Source: Pseudomonas sp. UBA1879
Lineage (GTDB): Bacteria; Pseudomonadota; Gammaproteobacteria; Pseudomonadales; Pseudomonadaceae
NCBI RefSeq assembly: GCF_002338065.1
Contig: NZ_DDHJ01000015.1
Location: 310,001 to 374,000 of the forward strand
Direction: 5' to 3'
DNA length: 64,000 bases
In this document: positions 1 through 8,372 of the stretch, piece after piece
How the letters are laid out: every line of letters begins with the position of its first letter
How positions within the stretch are numbered: position 1 is the first letter of the stretch
The notes under the pieces: generated by a model
What the model was told of the DNA's origin: nothing
Database searches by the model: none
Seen by the model: the letters and a program-made list of their open reading frames with translations, nothing else
Made by a program: the position numbers and the translations under genes

Positions 1-225
1 GCGGACGCCGAGTGGGGCGAATCCGTGGTGGCATTCGTCGTGGCGCGCGAAGCCCAGTCGGTCGACCCGCACGGGCTGAATGAGTGGTTCGTGTCGCGCA
101 TGGCCTCGTTCAAGAAACCTAAGAAATACGTGTTCTGCGACGAACTGCCGAAGAACAGCTACGGCAAGGTGCTCAAGACCGATTTACGCCTGTGGCTGAA
201 GGAGCGCAGCGCGGCGGCGGTGTGA
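1..225 (+). CDS. AMP-dependent acyl-CoA synthetase, C-terminal end (partial)
   Basis: This is the last 74 codons of an adenylate-forming acyl-CoA synthetase whose start lies before the window. The reading frame is open from base 1. The ending shows the C-terminal AMP-binding domain: a segment FKKPKKYVF followed by LPKNSYGKVLKTDLR, where the lysine after YG matches the conserved catalytic lysine of the PRTxxGKxxK motif used for adenylation. Family members activate a carboxylic acid to acyl-AMP and then acyl-CoA in the cytoplasm. The substrate cannot be told from this part. A transporter follows 60 bases later in the same direction, so the two may handle one imported acid; that is inference. 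Confidence 0.85.
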   Translation, partial: ADAEWGESVVAFVVAREAQSVDPHGLNEWFVSRMASFKKPKKYVFCDELPKNSYGKVLKTDLRLWLKERSAAAV

Positions 226-284
226 GCGCGACGTTTGACCCTGATGTTTTTCCTTGAATAACAACAAAAGACAGGAATACAACC

Positions 285-1658
285 ATGGCAATTCAACAGC
301 AAAACCCTGGACGGCAGCGGCGTCGCGCCTTTGTCGGCGCCATCTCCGGGCACCTCATCGAATGGTATGACTACGGCGTCTATGGCTTTCTGGCGGTGTA
401 CATCGGCGGGGCGTTTTTCGTCTCGGACAATCCGACGACCAGCCTTTTGAGCAGCTTTGCCGCGTTTGCGCTGAGCTTCTTCATCCGGCCACTGGGCGGG
501 CTGTTCTTTGGCCCGCTGGCCGACAAGATCGGTCGCCGCAAAACCCTTATTACGGTGCTGGTGATGATGGCGGGGTCGACCTGCCTGCTCGGGCTGCTGC
601 CGACGTATGCGTCGATAGGGCTGGCGGCGCCGGTGCTGCTGATCCTCATCCGATGCCTGCAAGGCTTTTCGGCCGGCGGCGAAATCGGCACCATCACCAG
701 TTTCATTTCCGAGTATGCGGGGCCGGGACGTCGAGGCTTTTCCACCTGCTGGCTGATGGTCACGGCGGTCTTGGGGCTGCTGCTCGGCGGCGCTGTTGCC
801 AACGGCATGACGTGGGCACTGGGGGCGGAAACCATGCAGGCCTGGGGCTGGCGCGTGCCGTTTCTGATCGCAGGCCCCATGGGCCTGATCTCGATGTACA
901 TCCGCCTGAAGCTCGAAGACAGCCCGGAATTCCTCGCCCTGCAAAAAGCCGGGGAGACGTCCAAGGCGCCGCTGCGTGAGGTCTGGCAGTGGAAGCGGGC
1001 GATTGCGCTGGTGTTCTTCATCATCACCCTGCACAGCTCGATCTTTTATCTGGTGCTGACCTTCGCCTCGACCTACATGTCGCGCATCCTCAAGTTCGAC
1101 AGTGGCACCACGTTGTTCTATGTCTTCATCGCCAGCCTGGCCGCGGCGTTCGTCATGCCGCTGGGTGGGGCGTTCACCGACCGTTATGGACGCAAGCCCT
1201 TTCTGATGGTGGTCGGGGTGCTGGCGACCCTGGCGATGTACTGGTTCTTCAAGGCGGCCCCGACGGCGACCCCCGGGACGTTTATCTGGCCCTTGATGGC
1301 GGTGGCGATTCTGTTCGGTCTCTACGCGTCTTCGACCTACGCCACCATGAGCGAGCTGCTGCCGACGCGGATTCGCTCGACAGGCATCGCGGTGGCGTAC
1401 AACATTCCGGTCGCGGTGTTCGGCGGCAGTGCGCCGTTGATTTCCACCTGGCTGATTCAGCAGACCGGTGACATCAGCTCGCCGTGGTATTTCTACATCG
1501 GTACCGGGGTCGTGTCGCTGATTGCGTTGAGCATGCTGCGGCAGGAGGACTTCGTCGCCTGCAGCCATGCCCTTCAACCGGTGGCGCCGGACCGCATCGC
1601 CGCGTCAGTTCCCACAGCGTCGCCTTCTACCAAAGCCAGCCACAGCCCCGCAGCTTGA
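285..1658 (+). CDS. MFS transporter, metabolite:H+ symporter (MHS) type
   Basis: A 457-residue inner-membrane major facilitator protein with about twelve hydrophobic segments. The N-terminus (GHLIEWYDYGVYGF) and the loop motif PLADKIGRRK between helices 2 and 3 are typical of the MHS group (KgtP, ProP and ShiA relatives), which import organic acids or compatible solutes with protons. The second-half loop FTDRYGRKP repeats the signature. AGGA lies about 8 bases before the ATG. The final 30 or so residues are rich in Ala, Ser and Pro, unlike a normal end, and the degraded efflux gene begins just downstream, so the 3' end may have been altered by the same rearrangement. The substrate is unknown; the upstream CoA ligase suggests an organic acid. 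Confidence 0.85.
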   Translation: MAIQQQNPGRQRRRAFVGAISGHLIEWYDYGVYGFLAVYIGGAFFVSDNPTTSLLSSFAAFALSFFIRPLGGLFFGPLADKIGRRKTLITVLVMMAGSTCLLGLLPTYASIGLAAPVLLILIRCLQGFSAGGEIGTITSFISEYAGPGRRGFSTCWLMVTAVLGLLLGGAVANGMTWALGAETMQAWGWRVPFLIAGPMGLISMYIRLKLEDSPEFLALQKAGETSKAPLREVWQWKRAIALVFFIITLHSSIFYLVLTFASTYMSRILKFDSGTTLFYVFIASLAAAFVMPLGGAFTDRYGRKPFLMVVGVLATLAMYWFFKAAPTATPGTFIWPLMAVAILFGLYASSTYATMSELLPTRIRSTGIAVAYNIPVAVFGGSAPLISTWLIQQTGDISSPWYFYIGTGVVSLIALSMLRQEDFVACSHALQPVAPDRIAASVPTASPSTKASHSPAA

Positions 1659-1724
1659 TCCCGCTTGCCTGCGCCGTACCGTTCGAGCGGTGTGCGGCGC
1701 AGGCCATTCCCTTCGATACAGGCT

Positions 1725-2220
1725 GTCTCCCTCGCGGACCTGGCGTCTGCGCAACTGAGCCTGCAGGCACAATTGGCGGACAGCTATGTGCGGCTGCGCG
1801 GGCTGGATCAGCAGACCCGCTTGCTGGAGCAGACGACCCAGGCGTTCAGTCGCGCGGTGGATTTGACCCAGGGCCTGCACGAAGGCGGCATCGTCTCCGG
1901 CCTCGACGTGGCACGGGCGACCTCGCAATTGTCGTCGGCCAAATCGCAGCTTAGGCAGAACGCTGTGCAACGGGCCGTGCTGGAACATGCCATTGCCGCA
2001 TTGACCGGGGCCTCAGCCTCGCGGTTCAGACAAACAGGGCGCAATCGGCTACCCGGAAGTGGTCGTCGCGCAAACCGCATCATTACAGGCGCAACGCAGC
2101 GTGCTGGATCTGCAGACCCAACAACTGGCCGCCAGCGTCGGGCTGGTCAAAGCGTTGGGGGGAGGATGGAACGTGTCGGAACTGGCGGTCAACGACACGC
2201 TTGGTACGCCGCTTCAATGA
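1725..2220 (+). pseudogene. Remnant of a NodT/OprM-type outer-membrane efflux lipoprotein
   Basis: Two pieces of an outer-membrane factor of the tripartite efflux family lie in different frames. From about 1728 to 2025 one frame encodes a coiled stretch (SLADLASAQLSLQAQLADSY onward) that aligns with the middle of the intact homologue at 32734-34224. From about 2038 another frame encodes IGYPEVVVAQT, then KALGGGWN, and stops at 2220; this matches the C-terminal end of the same family. Roughly 200 residues between the pieces are missing, as are the signal peptide and lipobox. No MFP or RND partner gene remains beside it. It cannot make a working channel and is best read as a decayed paralogue. 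Confidence 0.8.
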
Positions 2221-2230
2221 GCCCTTGCGT

Positions 2231-2267
2231 AAAAAAGCCCCGCTGAATACGCGGTTCAGCGGGGCTT
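2231..2267 (-). terminator. Rho-independent terminator after the NmrA-family gene
   Basis: A perfect 12-bp inverted repeat (AGCCCCGCTGAA at 2236-2247, TTCAGCGGGGCT at 2255-2266) has a six-base A run on its left side, which becomes a U run for minus-strand transcription. It lies directly after the stop at 2285. Confidence 0.85.
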
Positions 2268-2284
2268 GCCTGTCACAGCGTCGA

Positions 2285-3166
2285 TCAACGCTGATAAGCG
2301 GCCTTGTGCAAATTCACGAACGCCTGAACGGTCATCGGCGCCTGGCCCGTGACTTCCGCAATGATGGTGTCTTCACCTTCGAACACGCCGTGCTGATAGT
2401 CCTGCGCCACTTCGATCAGGTGCTGACGAAGGAATGGGCCCAGTCCCGATTCGGTCATTTCTTTATCGTATTGCTCAAGGCTGATGGGGACGTAGGTGAT
2501 AGGGCGTCCCAGCACTTCACCCACGGCGTCGGCGACGCCTTGCTGACTCAACTCGATCGGGCCGTTGAGGTTGTAGGTCTTGCCAGCATGGGGCTGCGGG
2601 TTTTGCAAAAGGGCCGCAATGAAACGCGCCTGATCTTCAGCCGCGATGGGGGCGTGTCGACCGTCGCCGAACGGCAGGCGGATTTCGCCACGCTCAACGA
2701 TGTGTTTGCGCCAATGCGGGTACAGCAACCACTGAGCGAAATAGGTCGGGCGCAGGTGGGTGGTCGCGAGCCCCGACCAGTCGAACACGCGCTCTGCCGT
2801 GTAGTGGTTCAGGGCCGCATTGCTTTTGGCAACCCGGCGTGCGGAGATCTGCGACATGTTGACCACCGAGCTCACGCCGGCTTCTTTCGCCGCCAGTGCG
2901 AAACGCGCGCTGGCGTCAATAATGCCGGGATGGATGGGGTAAACGAAATAGGCCGATTCAATGCCTTCGAGGGCTGCACGCAGCGAATTCAGGTCGTCAA
3001 AATTGCCAATCGCGACCTCGGCACCCCGTTCACGCAATTCAGCAGCGCGGTGGTCGTCGGTGCGTACCAGGGCCCGGACGGGAATGTGTTGTTCGCGCAG
3101 GATTTCGACAGTTCTACGGCCAGTGAAGCCTGTGGCGCCAGTGACGAGCAACGTGGGTTGAGACAT
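2285..3166 (-). CDS. NmrA-family NAD(P)-binding oxidoreductase
   Basis: A 293-residue protein with a Rossmann fold starting LLVTGATGFTGRRTVEIL, the glycine-rich dinucleotide-binding loop of atypical short-chain dehydrogenases. It matches NmrA-like proteins (NmrA, QorB, HSCARG), which bind NAD(P) and either reduce quinones or act as redox sensors. No YxxxK pair stands at the usual place, as is common in NmrA proteins. It is divergent from a TetR-family regulator, with 131 bases between the starts that hold two clear inverted repeats, a typical layout for a self-regulated TetR/oxidoreductase pair responding to an electrophile or quinone. The inducer is unknown. Confidence 0.82.
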   Translation of the reverse strand: MSQPTLLVTGATGFTGRRTVEILREQHIPVRALVRTDDHRAAELRERGAEVAIGNFDDLNSLRAALEGIESAYFVYPIHPGIIDASARFALAAKEAGVSSVVNMSQISARRVAKSNAALNHYTAERVFDWSGLATTHLRPTYFAQWLLYPHWRKHIVERGEIRLPFGDGRHAPIAAEDQARFIAALLQNPQPHAGKTYNLNGPIELSQQGVADAVGEVLGRPITYVPISLEQYDKEMTESGLGPFLRQHLIEVAQDYQHGVFEGEDTIIAEVTGQAPMTVQAFVNLHKAAYQR

Positions 3167-3231
3167 GATCGTTCCTTAATGTCTGAAACCGCTTGCGCGG
3201 CGAGGTGAGTTATATGAAGCTTGTAATCCAA

Positions 3232-3255
3232 ATTAGATGGTGATCGGAATCTAAT
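3232..3255. promoter_or_regulatory. Inverted repeat ATTAGAT-N10-ATCTAAT, candidate TetR operator 1
   Basis: A perfect 7-bp inverted repeat with a 10-base spacer lies in the divergent promoter region between the NmrA and TetR genes. Its length suits a TetR-family dimer; binding is inferred from position and symmetry. Confidence 0.55.
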
Positions 3256-3265
3256 GTCAACCGCA

Positions 3266-3286
3266 TTTCTGATCATCGGTCAGAAA
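3266..3286. promoter_or_regulatory. Inverted repeat TTTCTGA-N7-TCAGAAA, candidate TetR operator 2
   Basis: A second perfect 7-bp inverted repeat, just before the ribosome-binding site of the TetR gene (start 3298). Its sequence differs from the first repeat, so at most one of the two may be the high-affinity site, or two regulators may act here. Confidence 0.5.
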
Positions 3287-3297
3287 AGAGGCGTTCG

Positions 3298-3903
3298 ATG
3301 CGCAAGAGCAAAGTGGAAACGGCCGCAACCCGGCAGAAAATCATCGAGGTGAGCCGGACAGAGTTTCGTCGTCACGGCATCGATGGCAGTGGGTTGACGG
3401 CGCTGATGGCAGCGGCGGGGATGACGCAGGGTGGGTTTTACAAACACTTTTCGTCGAAGGCGCAACTGGTGGCGGAAGCGACGAAAGCCTCCGTTGACGA
3501 CCAGCTGGCGAAGTTGGGAGCGTTGGGCGCGTCAGGCGATCCGGGGGAGGCCTTCAACGCCTCAGTCGCCACCTACCTGAGCGTGCAGCACCGGGATGAA
3601 GAGAGCGGCTGCCCTTATGCAGCCTTGGGCAGCGAGCTGGCCAGGGCTGAAGAACCGGTGAAGAGTGTGGCCGTTGAAGGGTTCGAGCGCACCCTGGCGT
3701 TGCTGACTGAGCAGTTGGAGGCGGCACAACCTGCTGCGCTGATGGGCCCGGCTAGCCGTGATCAGGCCATGCTGAGCTTGTGCGCGATGATGGGGGCGAT
3801 GACGGTTGCCCGGATGACCGAAGGTGATGCGCTGTCAGAGGAGGTATTGGCGGCGGTCCGTCGTCAATTGATCGTCGAACCACCGTCAAAATCGAGCGAT
3901 TAG
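3298..3903 (+). CDS. TetR/AcrR family transcriptional regulator
   Basis: A 201-residue one-component regulator. Residues about 10-57 form the TetR helix-turn-helix (TRQKIIEVSRTEFRRHGIDG, then a recognition helix around AAAGMTQGGFYKHFSSK). The remaining part is all-helical and would bind the ligand and form the dimer. AAGAGG stands just before the ATG. It is divergent from the NmrA-type oxidoreductase and probably represses that gene and itself through the inverted repeats between them. The C-terminal half (ESGCPYAALGSELAR) resembles the group that often sits next to redox enzymes. The ligand is not deducible. Confidence 0.88.
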   Translation: MRKSKVETAATRQKIIEVSRTEFRRHGIDGSGLTALMAAAGMTQGGFYKHFSSKAQLVAEATKASVDDQLAKLGALGASGDPGEAFNASVATYLSVQHRDEESGCPYAALGSELARAEEPVKSVAVEGFERTLALLTEQLEAAQPAALMGPASRDQAMLSLCAMMGAMTVARMTEGDALSEEVLAAVRRQLIVEPPSKSSD

Positions 3904-3921
3904 AACTTTTGTCCAGAGTCA

Positions 3922-4161
3922 TCAGTTGCCGTCAGCGACCTTGCGTTCGATTTCGGCAGTCTTGCGTTTCAGTTCTTCCGCCTCTTGCTCTTTGGTGCGG
4001 ATGGAGGTCGGCGTGATGACTTCGTCTACAGCGCGGGTATCGTCATCGCGGTCTGCGAGATCCCGTTCGACCACATTGACCGGTTGGCCGGAGGCATCGG
4101 TGGGCGGCGCGTTGGCGGGACGATTAGCGGCGTCGGGGTGGCTGCGGTGGTCGTTACTCAT
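3922..4161 (-). CDS. Small hydrophilic protein of unknown function
   Basis: A 79-residue charged protein with no hydrophobic segment or signal peptide. The first 40 residues are rich in Pro, Ala, Asn and Asp and look disordered; the last 25 (TKEQEAEELKRKTAEIERKV) should form one amphipathic helix or short coiled coil. I chose the ATG at 4161 because AGAGGA lies 8 bases before it; the longer frame to 4254 has no such site. I do not recognise a characterised family. It sits between convergent neighbours and appears to be its own unit. Confidence 0.6.
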   Translation of the reverse strand: MSNDHRSHPDAANRPANAPPTDASGQPVNVVERDLADRDDDTRAVDEVITPTSIRTKEQEAEELKRKTAEIERKVADGN

Positions 4162-4265
4162 GTTGGTATCCTCTGGGGGTTTGACTGTTGGAGGATGCAC
4201 ATCGAGACGAGTTCGAGAAATATTGCCGAGCGGCTCTGCAGCGTCAGGCGCCAAATCGCAGGCAG

Positions 4266-4293
4266 AAAAAAGCCCGCTGGGGAAGACGGGCTT
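4266..4293 (-). terminator. Rho-independent terminator after the GntR regulator
   Basis: AAGCCCG (4270-4276) pairs with CGGGCTT (4287-4293) around a 10-base loop, and the A run at 4266-4271 gives a U run on the minus strand. It follows the stop of the GntR gene at 4425 and lies before the small gene at 4161. Confidence 0.75.
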
Positions 4294-4424
4294 AAAAGGA
4301 TCAAAAGGAGTAAGTGCAGATTGAACCGTCGGACGTGAACATTTCGTGAAAACGGTTTTATGACTGATTCCTATTTAACAATTGGCGACGAACGGTCATG
4401 CCTTGCACGCTGATGCCGTGCCAA

Positions 4425-5219
4425 TCAGAGGTTTATGTGCACCGGATTCTGCCAGAACGCCGGGTCCGCGCTCTTCAGCCGCTCGACCGCGTTGTTGATG
4501 TGGGTGAGGGCGGCCTGGCGCGCGGCTTCAGGGGCGCGGGCAGCGATCGCGTTGTAGATTGCGACATGTTCGATGCGCACGGTGCTGGCCATTTCCTGAC
4601 GGCGCTCTTCGTTGGACCGGGTGATGCGAATCGCTTCCTTGACGAACTGGGCGATGAATTCGTGCAGGGAAGGGTAGAGCGGATTACCCGTGGCGTGGGA
4701 AATCGACAAATGAAACGCCAGGTCCTCCTCGACGCCGTCATGGCCCTCGTGTTCAGCGGCGTCGATGGCCTTCAACGCGCGTTCGATGGTCGCCAGTTGC
4801 TGCGCTGTGTGGCGTTGGGCGGCGAGGGCCGCGGCTTCGCCTTCGATGCCTCGGCGCAATTCGGTGACGCGTAATACCGCTTCGATGGAACCGGTCACGT
4901 CCACGTCAATGGTGAAGGCCTTGATGTGCGCCCCTTCACACACCACCGTGCCGCTGCCTTGACGCACTTCCACCAGCCCCGCCGACTTGAGCCGGGAAAT
5001 CGCTTCGCGCACCACGGTCCGACTGACGCCATAGCGCTCGCACAGCTCGGGTTCGGTCGGCAAGCGCGTGCCCGGCAATGCTTCGCCACTGGCAATGTGG
5101 GCCTTGAGCGCGGCCGTGACCTGATCGGCCAGGGTGCCTTTGGAGGCGTCTTTCAGGCTGGCGGGGACCGAGGGGCGTGAAGAACGATCGGAAGCAGGCA
5201 TGGAAATCTCATGGTTCAA
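4425..5219 (-). CDS. FadR-subfamily GntR regulator (FCD domain)
   Basis: A regulator of up to 264 residues. After a short Ser/Pro-rich lead, residues about 30-95 form the winged helix of the GntR family (GTRLPTEPELCERYGVSRTV, REAISRLKSAGLVEVRQGSG). The rest is the helical FCD ligand domain, with the metal-binding type of residues visible as FHLSISHATGNPL and the late ALTHINNAVERL. FCD regulators usually sense a sugar acid, hydroxy acid or similar metabolite and repress a neighbouring catabolic operon. Here the divergent operon holds a transporter and a DenD-like dehydrogenase, so an aldonate such as erythronate is a reasonable ligand. An internal ATG at 5201 is an alternative start. Confidence 0.88.
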   Translation of the reverse strand: MNHEISMPASDRSSRPSVPASLKDASKGTLADQVTAALKAHIASGEALPGTRLPTEPELCERYGVSRTVVREAISRLKSAGLVEVRQGSGTVVCEGAHIKAFTIDVDVTGSIEAVLRVTELRRGIEGEAAALAAQRHTAQQLATIERALKAIDAAEHEGHDGVEEDLAFHLSISHATGNPLYPSLHEFIAQFVKEAIRITRSNEERRQEMASTVRIEHVAIYNAIAARAPEAARQAALTHINNAVERLKSADPAFWQNPVHINL

Positions 5220-5283
5220 ATGAGCGAACGTTACTGCATTTCTGTCGGCGCGTCCTGTGGCCGAGCGGCGGTTGAATTCGTAT

Positions 5284-5308
5284 GACGTATTATGTTACTT
5301 GTTACGTC
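5284..5308. promoter_or_regulatory. Candidate operator for the FCD regulator
   Basis: GACGTA (5284-5289) and TACGTC (5303-5308) form an inverted repeat around an AT-rich centre that also holds a GTTAC-TT-GTTAC direct repeat. It lies between the divergent regulator and transporter genes, where an autorepressing FCD protein would bind. This is inferred from position and symmetry. Confidence 0.45.
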
Positions 5309-5363
5309 GCACGGTGTTCTGCCCCAACGATTGCCCACTACAACAACAACGGGATGGGAAGAA

Positions 5364-6677
5364 ATGAGTGAATCCTTGACGCAAGGCGCCATCGGCACGC
5401 CCGCCGCCGATGCCTCTGAAGACGCGGCGTATCGCAAAGCGGCATGGCGCATCCTGCCACTGCTGTTGCTGTGTTACCTGGTGGCCTATCTAGACCGGGT
5501 CAACGTCGGCTTCGCCAAACTGCAAATGTCCGATGACCTGCATTTCTCTGAAGCGGTGTATGGCCTCGGCGCTGGCATTTTCTTCATCGCCTACTTTCTT
5601 GTGGAAATTCCCAGCAACCTCATCCTGCATCGCGTGGGTGCGCGGTTGTGGATCGCCCGAATCATGATCAGTTGGGGCGTGATCTCGTCCTGCATGGCCT
5701 TCGTCACCACGCCGATGTCGTTCTACATCATGCGGTTCCTGCTGGGTCTGGCCGAAGCCGGTTTCTACCCGGGGGTCATCCTGTACCTTTCGTACTGGTT
5801 CCCGACCCACCGTCGCGGCAAGATGTTCGCGCTGTTCGCCAGCGCGGTGCCGCTGTCAGGGTTGGTCGGCGCGCCGCTGTCCGGCTGGATCATGGCGGTG
5901 TTCGATGGTGCCCACGGCTGGGCTGGCTGGAAATGGCTGTTCTTCATCGAGGGCCTGCCGTCGGTGGCGATCGGCATTCTGGTGATCTTCTGCTTGAGCG
6001 ACCGCATCTCACATGCCGGCTGGTTGACCCAAGAACAGAAAACCCTGCTGCAATCGCGCATCGATGCCGAAAGCCACACCCATGAAGCCCACAGCGTGCG
6101 CGATGTGTTCCGCCAGCCGCGCATCTGGCTGCTGACTGCGATCTATTTCTGCATGATCGCGGGCTTTTATACGGTCGGGTTCTGGCTACCGACCCTGGTC
6201 CGTCAGGCCGGTGTCACCGACGTGCTGCACATCGGCCTGTTGACCGCGATTCCTTACGGTGCAGCCGTTGCCACCATGCTGCTGGTGTCCCGTCACGCCG
6301 ACAAAGTCCGCGAGCGTCGCTGGCATCTCGCACTGACGGCCATTGTCGGCGCGATCGGTTTGATCATCTCCGCAACGTGGAGCAGCAGCTTTACGATGTC
6401 GATGATAGGTCTGACCTTGGCTGCGATGGGCGCGCTGAGCACGTTGCCGCTGTTCTGGAGCTTGCCGACGGCCTTTCTCGGTGGCACGGCGGCAGCAGCG
6501 GGGATTGCGCTGATCAACTCGTGCGGCAACCTCGCCGGATTCGTGTCGCCGTACCTGATCGGCTTCCTCAAGGACATGACCCAAAGCACCACCATCGGCC
6601 TCTACGTGATGGCGGGTGCGCTGATCCTCGGGTCGGTGCTGATCTTCCGGATTCCCGCCAAACTCGTTAATCGCTGA
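5364..6677 (+). CDS. MFS transporter, anion:cation symporter (ACS) type
   Basis: A 437-residue inner-membrane carrier with about twelve membrane spans. The N-terminal part (YLVAYLDRVNVGFAKLQM) is the hallmark of the ACS group (tartrate, glucarate, galactonate and phthalate carriers), with the next signature GLAEAGFYPGVILYLSYWFP. The frame stays open further upstream, but the ATG at 5364 follows a GGGAAG ribosome-binding site and gives the usual family length. The gene is divergent from an FCD GntR regulator and is followed 16 bases later by a DenD-like dehydrogenase. Together they look like a small uptake and oxidation operon for a sugar acid. The exact substrate is inferred. Confidence 0.88.
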   Translation: MSESLTQGAIGTPAADASEDAAYRKAAWRILPLLLLCYLVAYLDRVNVGFAKLQMSDDLHFSEAVYGLGAGIFFIAYFLVEIPSNLILHRVGARLWIARIMISWGVISSCMAFVTTPMSFYIMRFLLGLAEAGFYPGVILYLSYWFPTHRRGKMFALFASAVPLSGLVGAPLSGWIMAVFDGAHGWAGWKWLFFIEGLPSVAIGILVIFCLSDRISHAGWLTQEQKTLLQSRIDAESHTHEAHSVRDVFRQPRIWLLTAIYFCMIAGFYTVGFWLPTLVRQAGVTDVLHIGLLTAIPYGAAVATMLLVSRHADKVRERRWHLALTAIVGAIGLIISATWSSSFTMSMIGLTLAAMGALSTLPLFWSLPTAFLGGTAAAAGIALINSCGNLAGFVSPYLIGFLKDMTQSTTIGLYVMAGALILGSVLIFRIPAKLVNR

Positions 6678-6693
6678 GCATCAGGAGTGACCC

Positions 6694-7674
6694 ATGAATA
6701 TTCTCGTGACCGGCGCAGCTGGTTTTCTCGGCCGCCGCCTGATCGAAGCCCTTTTGCTGCGCGGCGCGTTGACCGACCGACAGGGGGCCACTCAGTCCAT
6801 TTCGAAGATTGTGGCCTTCGACGTGGTGCCCCTGAACGGCCTGGACGACCCACGGGTCGAGGTGGTCTGCGGTGACATCGCCGACCCGCAGGTACTGGAA
6901 ACGTTGGTGACCGCCGACGTCGACAGTATTTTCCACCTCGCTGCAGTGGTGTCGAGCCAGGCCGAACAGGACTTCGAGCTGGGCATGCGCATCAACTTCA
7001 TCGCGACGCAACAGTTGCTGGAGCGGATCCGCAAAATCGGCAGCTGTCCGAAATGGGTGATGACCAGCTCCGTCGCTGTTTTCGGCGGGCAGCTTCCAGC
7101 CCAAGTCGAGGACCACCACGTCTGGGCGCCGCAAAGCTCCTACGGCACGCAAAAGGCCATGAATGATTTGCTGCTGGCCGATTACAGCCGCCGGGGTTTC
7201 GTCGATGGCCGCAGCTTGCGCATGCCAACCATCGTGGTCCGTCCCGGCAAGCCGAATCTCGCTGCGTCGAGCTTCGCCAGCGGGATCATCCGTGAGCCGC
7301 TCAACGGGCAGGAAAGCGTGTGTCCGGTGCCGCTGGACACACGTCTGTGGTTGATGTCGCCGGCGCAGGCCATCGTCAACCTGATTCATGGCCATGAGCT
7401 GTCGGCCGCGCAGTTGGCTCAGGGACGGGTGATCAACATGCCGGGGCTGTCGATCACCGTCGAGCAGATGATCGATGCATTGCGGCGCACGGCGGGGGAC
7501 GAAGTGGCCAATCGGATTCGTCTGGAACCCAACCCTGCCATCGAGCGTATCGTCGGCTCATGGCCGGGATCGTTCACAGCGGCGTATGCGCAGCAATTGG
7601 GTTTCACCGCTGACCACGATTTCACCGACGTCATAGGCCAATTCATCGCCGAATACCCGCCGCAGGGGCGCTGA
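6694..7674 (+). CDS. denD: NAD-dependent epimerase/dehydratase, D-erythronate dehydrogenase-like
   Basis: A 326-residue extended short-chain dehydrogenase. It opens with MNILVTGAAGFLGRRLIEAL, the GxxGxxG nucleotide loop, and carries a catalytic YxxxK (YGTQKAMND, about residue 150). The later RMPTIVVRPGKPN and the length match DenD, which oxidises D-erythronate at C2 in four-carbon sugar-acid catabolism. The usual partner genes (otnC, otnI, ltnD) are absent here; only the transporter and the regulator accompany it, so the true substrate may be a related aldonate. GGAG lies shortly before the ATG. Translation is probably coupled with the transporter gene 16 bases upstream. Confidence 0.75.
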   Translation: MNILVTGAAGFLGRRLIEALLLRGALTDRQGATQSISKIVAFDVVPLNGLDDPRVEVVCGDIADPQVLETLVTADVDSIFHLAAVVSSQAEQDFELGMRINFIATQQLLERIRKIGSCPKWVMTSSVAVFGGQLPAQVEDHHVWAPQSSYGTQKAMNDLLLADYSRRGFVDGRSLRMPTIVVRPGKPNLAASSFASGIIREPLNGQESVCPVPLDTRLWLMSPAQAIVNLIHGHELSAAQLAQGRVINMPGLSITVEQMIDALRRTAGDEVANRIRLEPNPAIERIVGSWPGSFTAAYAQQLGFTADHDFTDVIGQFIAEYPPQGR

Positions 7675-7823
7675 AAGCGTCGCTTTACCCTGTCGTGTGG
7701 TCGTCTAGGTCGGGACGCTTAATCGTGTTCTAATCTGCCCCACTCAAACCGGGGAACGGCCCACGCCTGGCCTGTGAAAACAGGCACTTCCCCCGATACC
7801 CTCAGAATCGACCAAGGGCTGTC

Positions 7824-8372
7824 ATGGATACGGGGTCACGACTGAAGTTAGTGCGGGAAAGCTACAAAATGTCCCAGCGTGAGCTGGCCAGACGCAGCGG
7901 TGTCGCCAACGGCACCATCTCCTTGATTGAATTGAATCGCGTCAGTCCCTCGGTCAGTTCGCTGAAAAAGCTGCTGGAGGGGTTTCCCATGACCCTGGCG
8001 GATTTTTTTTCGTTCGACCAACCGCCCCAGGAACAACGCTATGTCTTCCGCGGCGGGGAACAACCGGATCTCGGTCGGGATGGCTTGCGCCTGCTGCTGA
8101 TCGGCGCGTCGGTGCCCAGCCGCCAGATGCGCATGCTCCGCGAGCAATACGCCCCCGGCGCCGGATCGGGTGACGAGCCCATCGTCCACGCCCAGGGCGA
8201 GGAGTGCGGCCTGGTGACACGCGGCACCATCGAACTCACGGTCGATGGGCAGATCAGCACGCTCAATGCCGGCGATGGCTACTATTTTCCGACCACACTG
8301 CCACACAGCTTTCGCAACATCGGGCAGGATGAGGCGGAAATCATCAGCGCGAACACGCCAGCAAATTTCTAG
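7824..8372 (+). CDS. XRE-family regulator with C-terminal cupin domain
   Basis: A 182-residue regulator. Residues about 5-60 form an XRE/Cro helix-turn-helix (KLVRESYKMSQRELARRSGV, then TISLIELNRVSPSV). The second half, from about residue 105, is a cupin-2 beta-barrel, with GEECGLVTRGTIEL and YYFPTTLPHSFRN. This layout is that of PuuR and similar repressors of amine and amino-acid catabolism, in which the cupin binds the small inducer. No catabolic gene adjoins it in the same direction, so its target is not local or is not evident. The 150 bases upstream hold a small hairpin but no motif I recognise. Confidence 0.83.
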   Translation: MDTGSRLKLVRESYKMSQRELARRSGVANGTISLIELNRVSPSVSSLKKLLEGFPMTLADFFSFDQPPQEQRYVFRGGEQPDLGRDGLRLLLIGASVPSRQMRMLREQYAPGAGSGDEPIVHAQGEECGLVTRGTIELTVDGQISTLNAGDGYYFPTTLPHSFRNIGQDEAEIISANTPANF

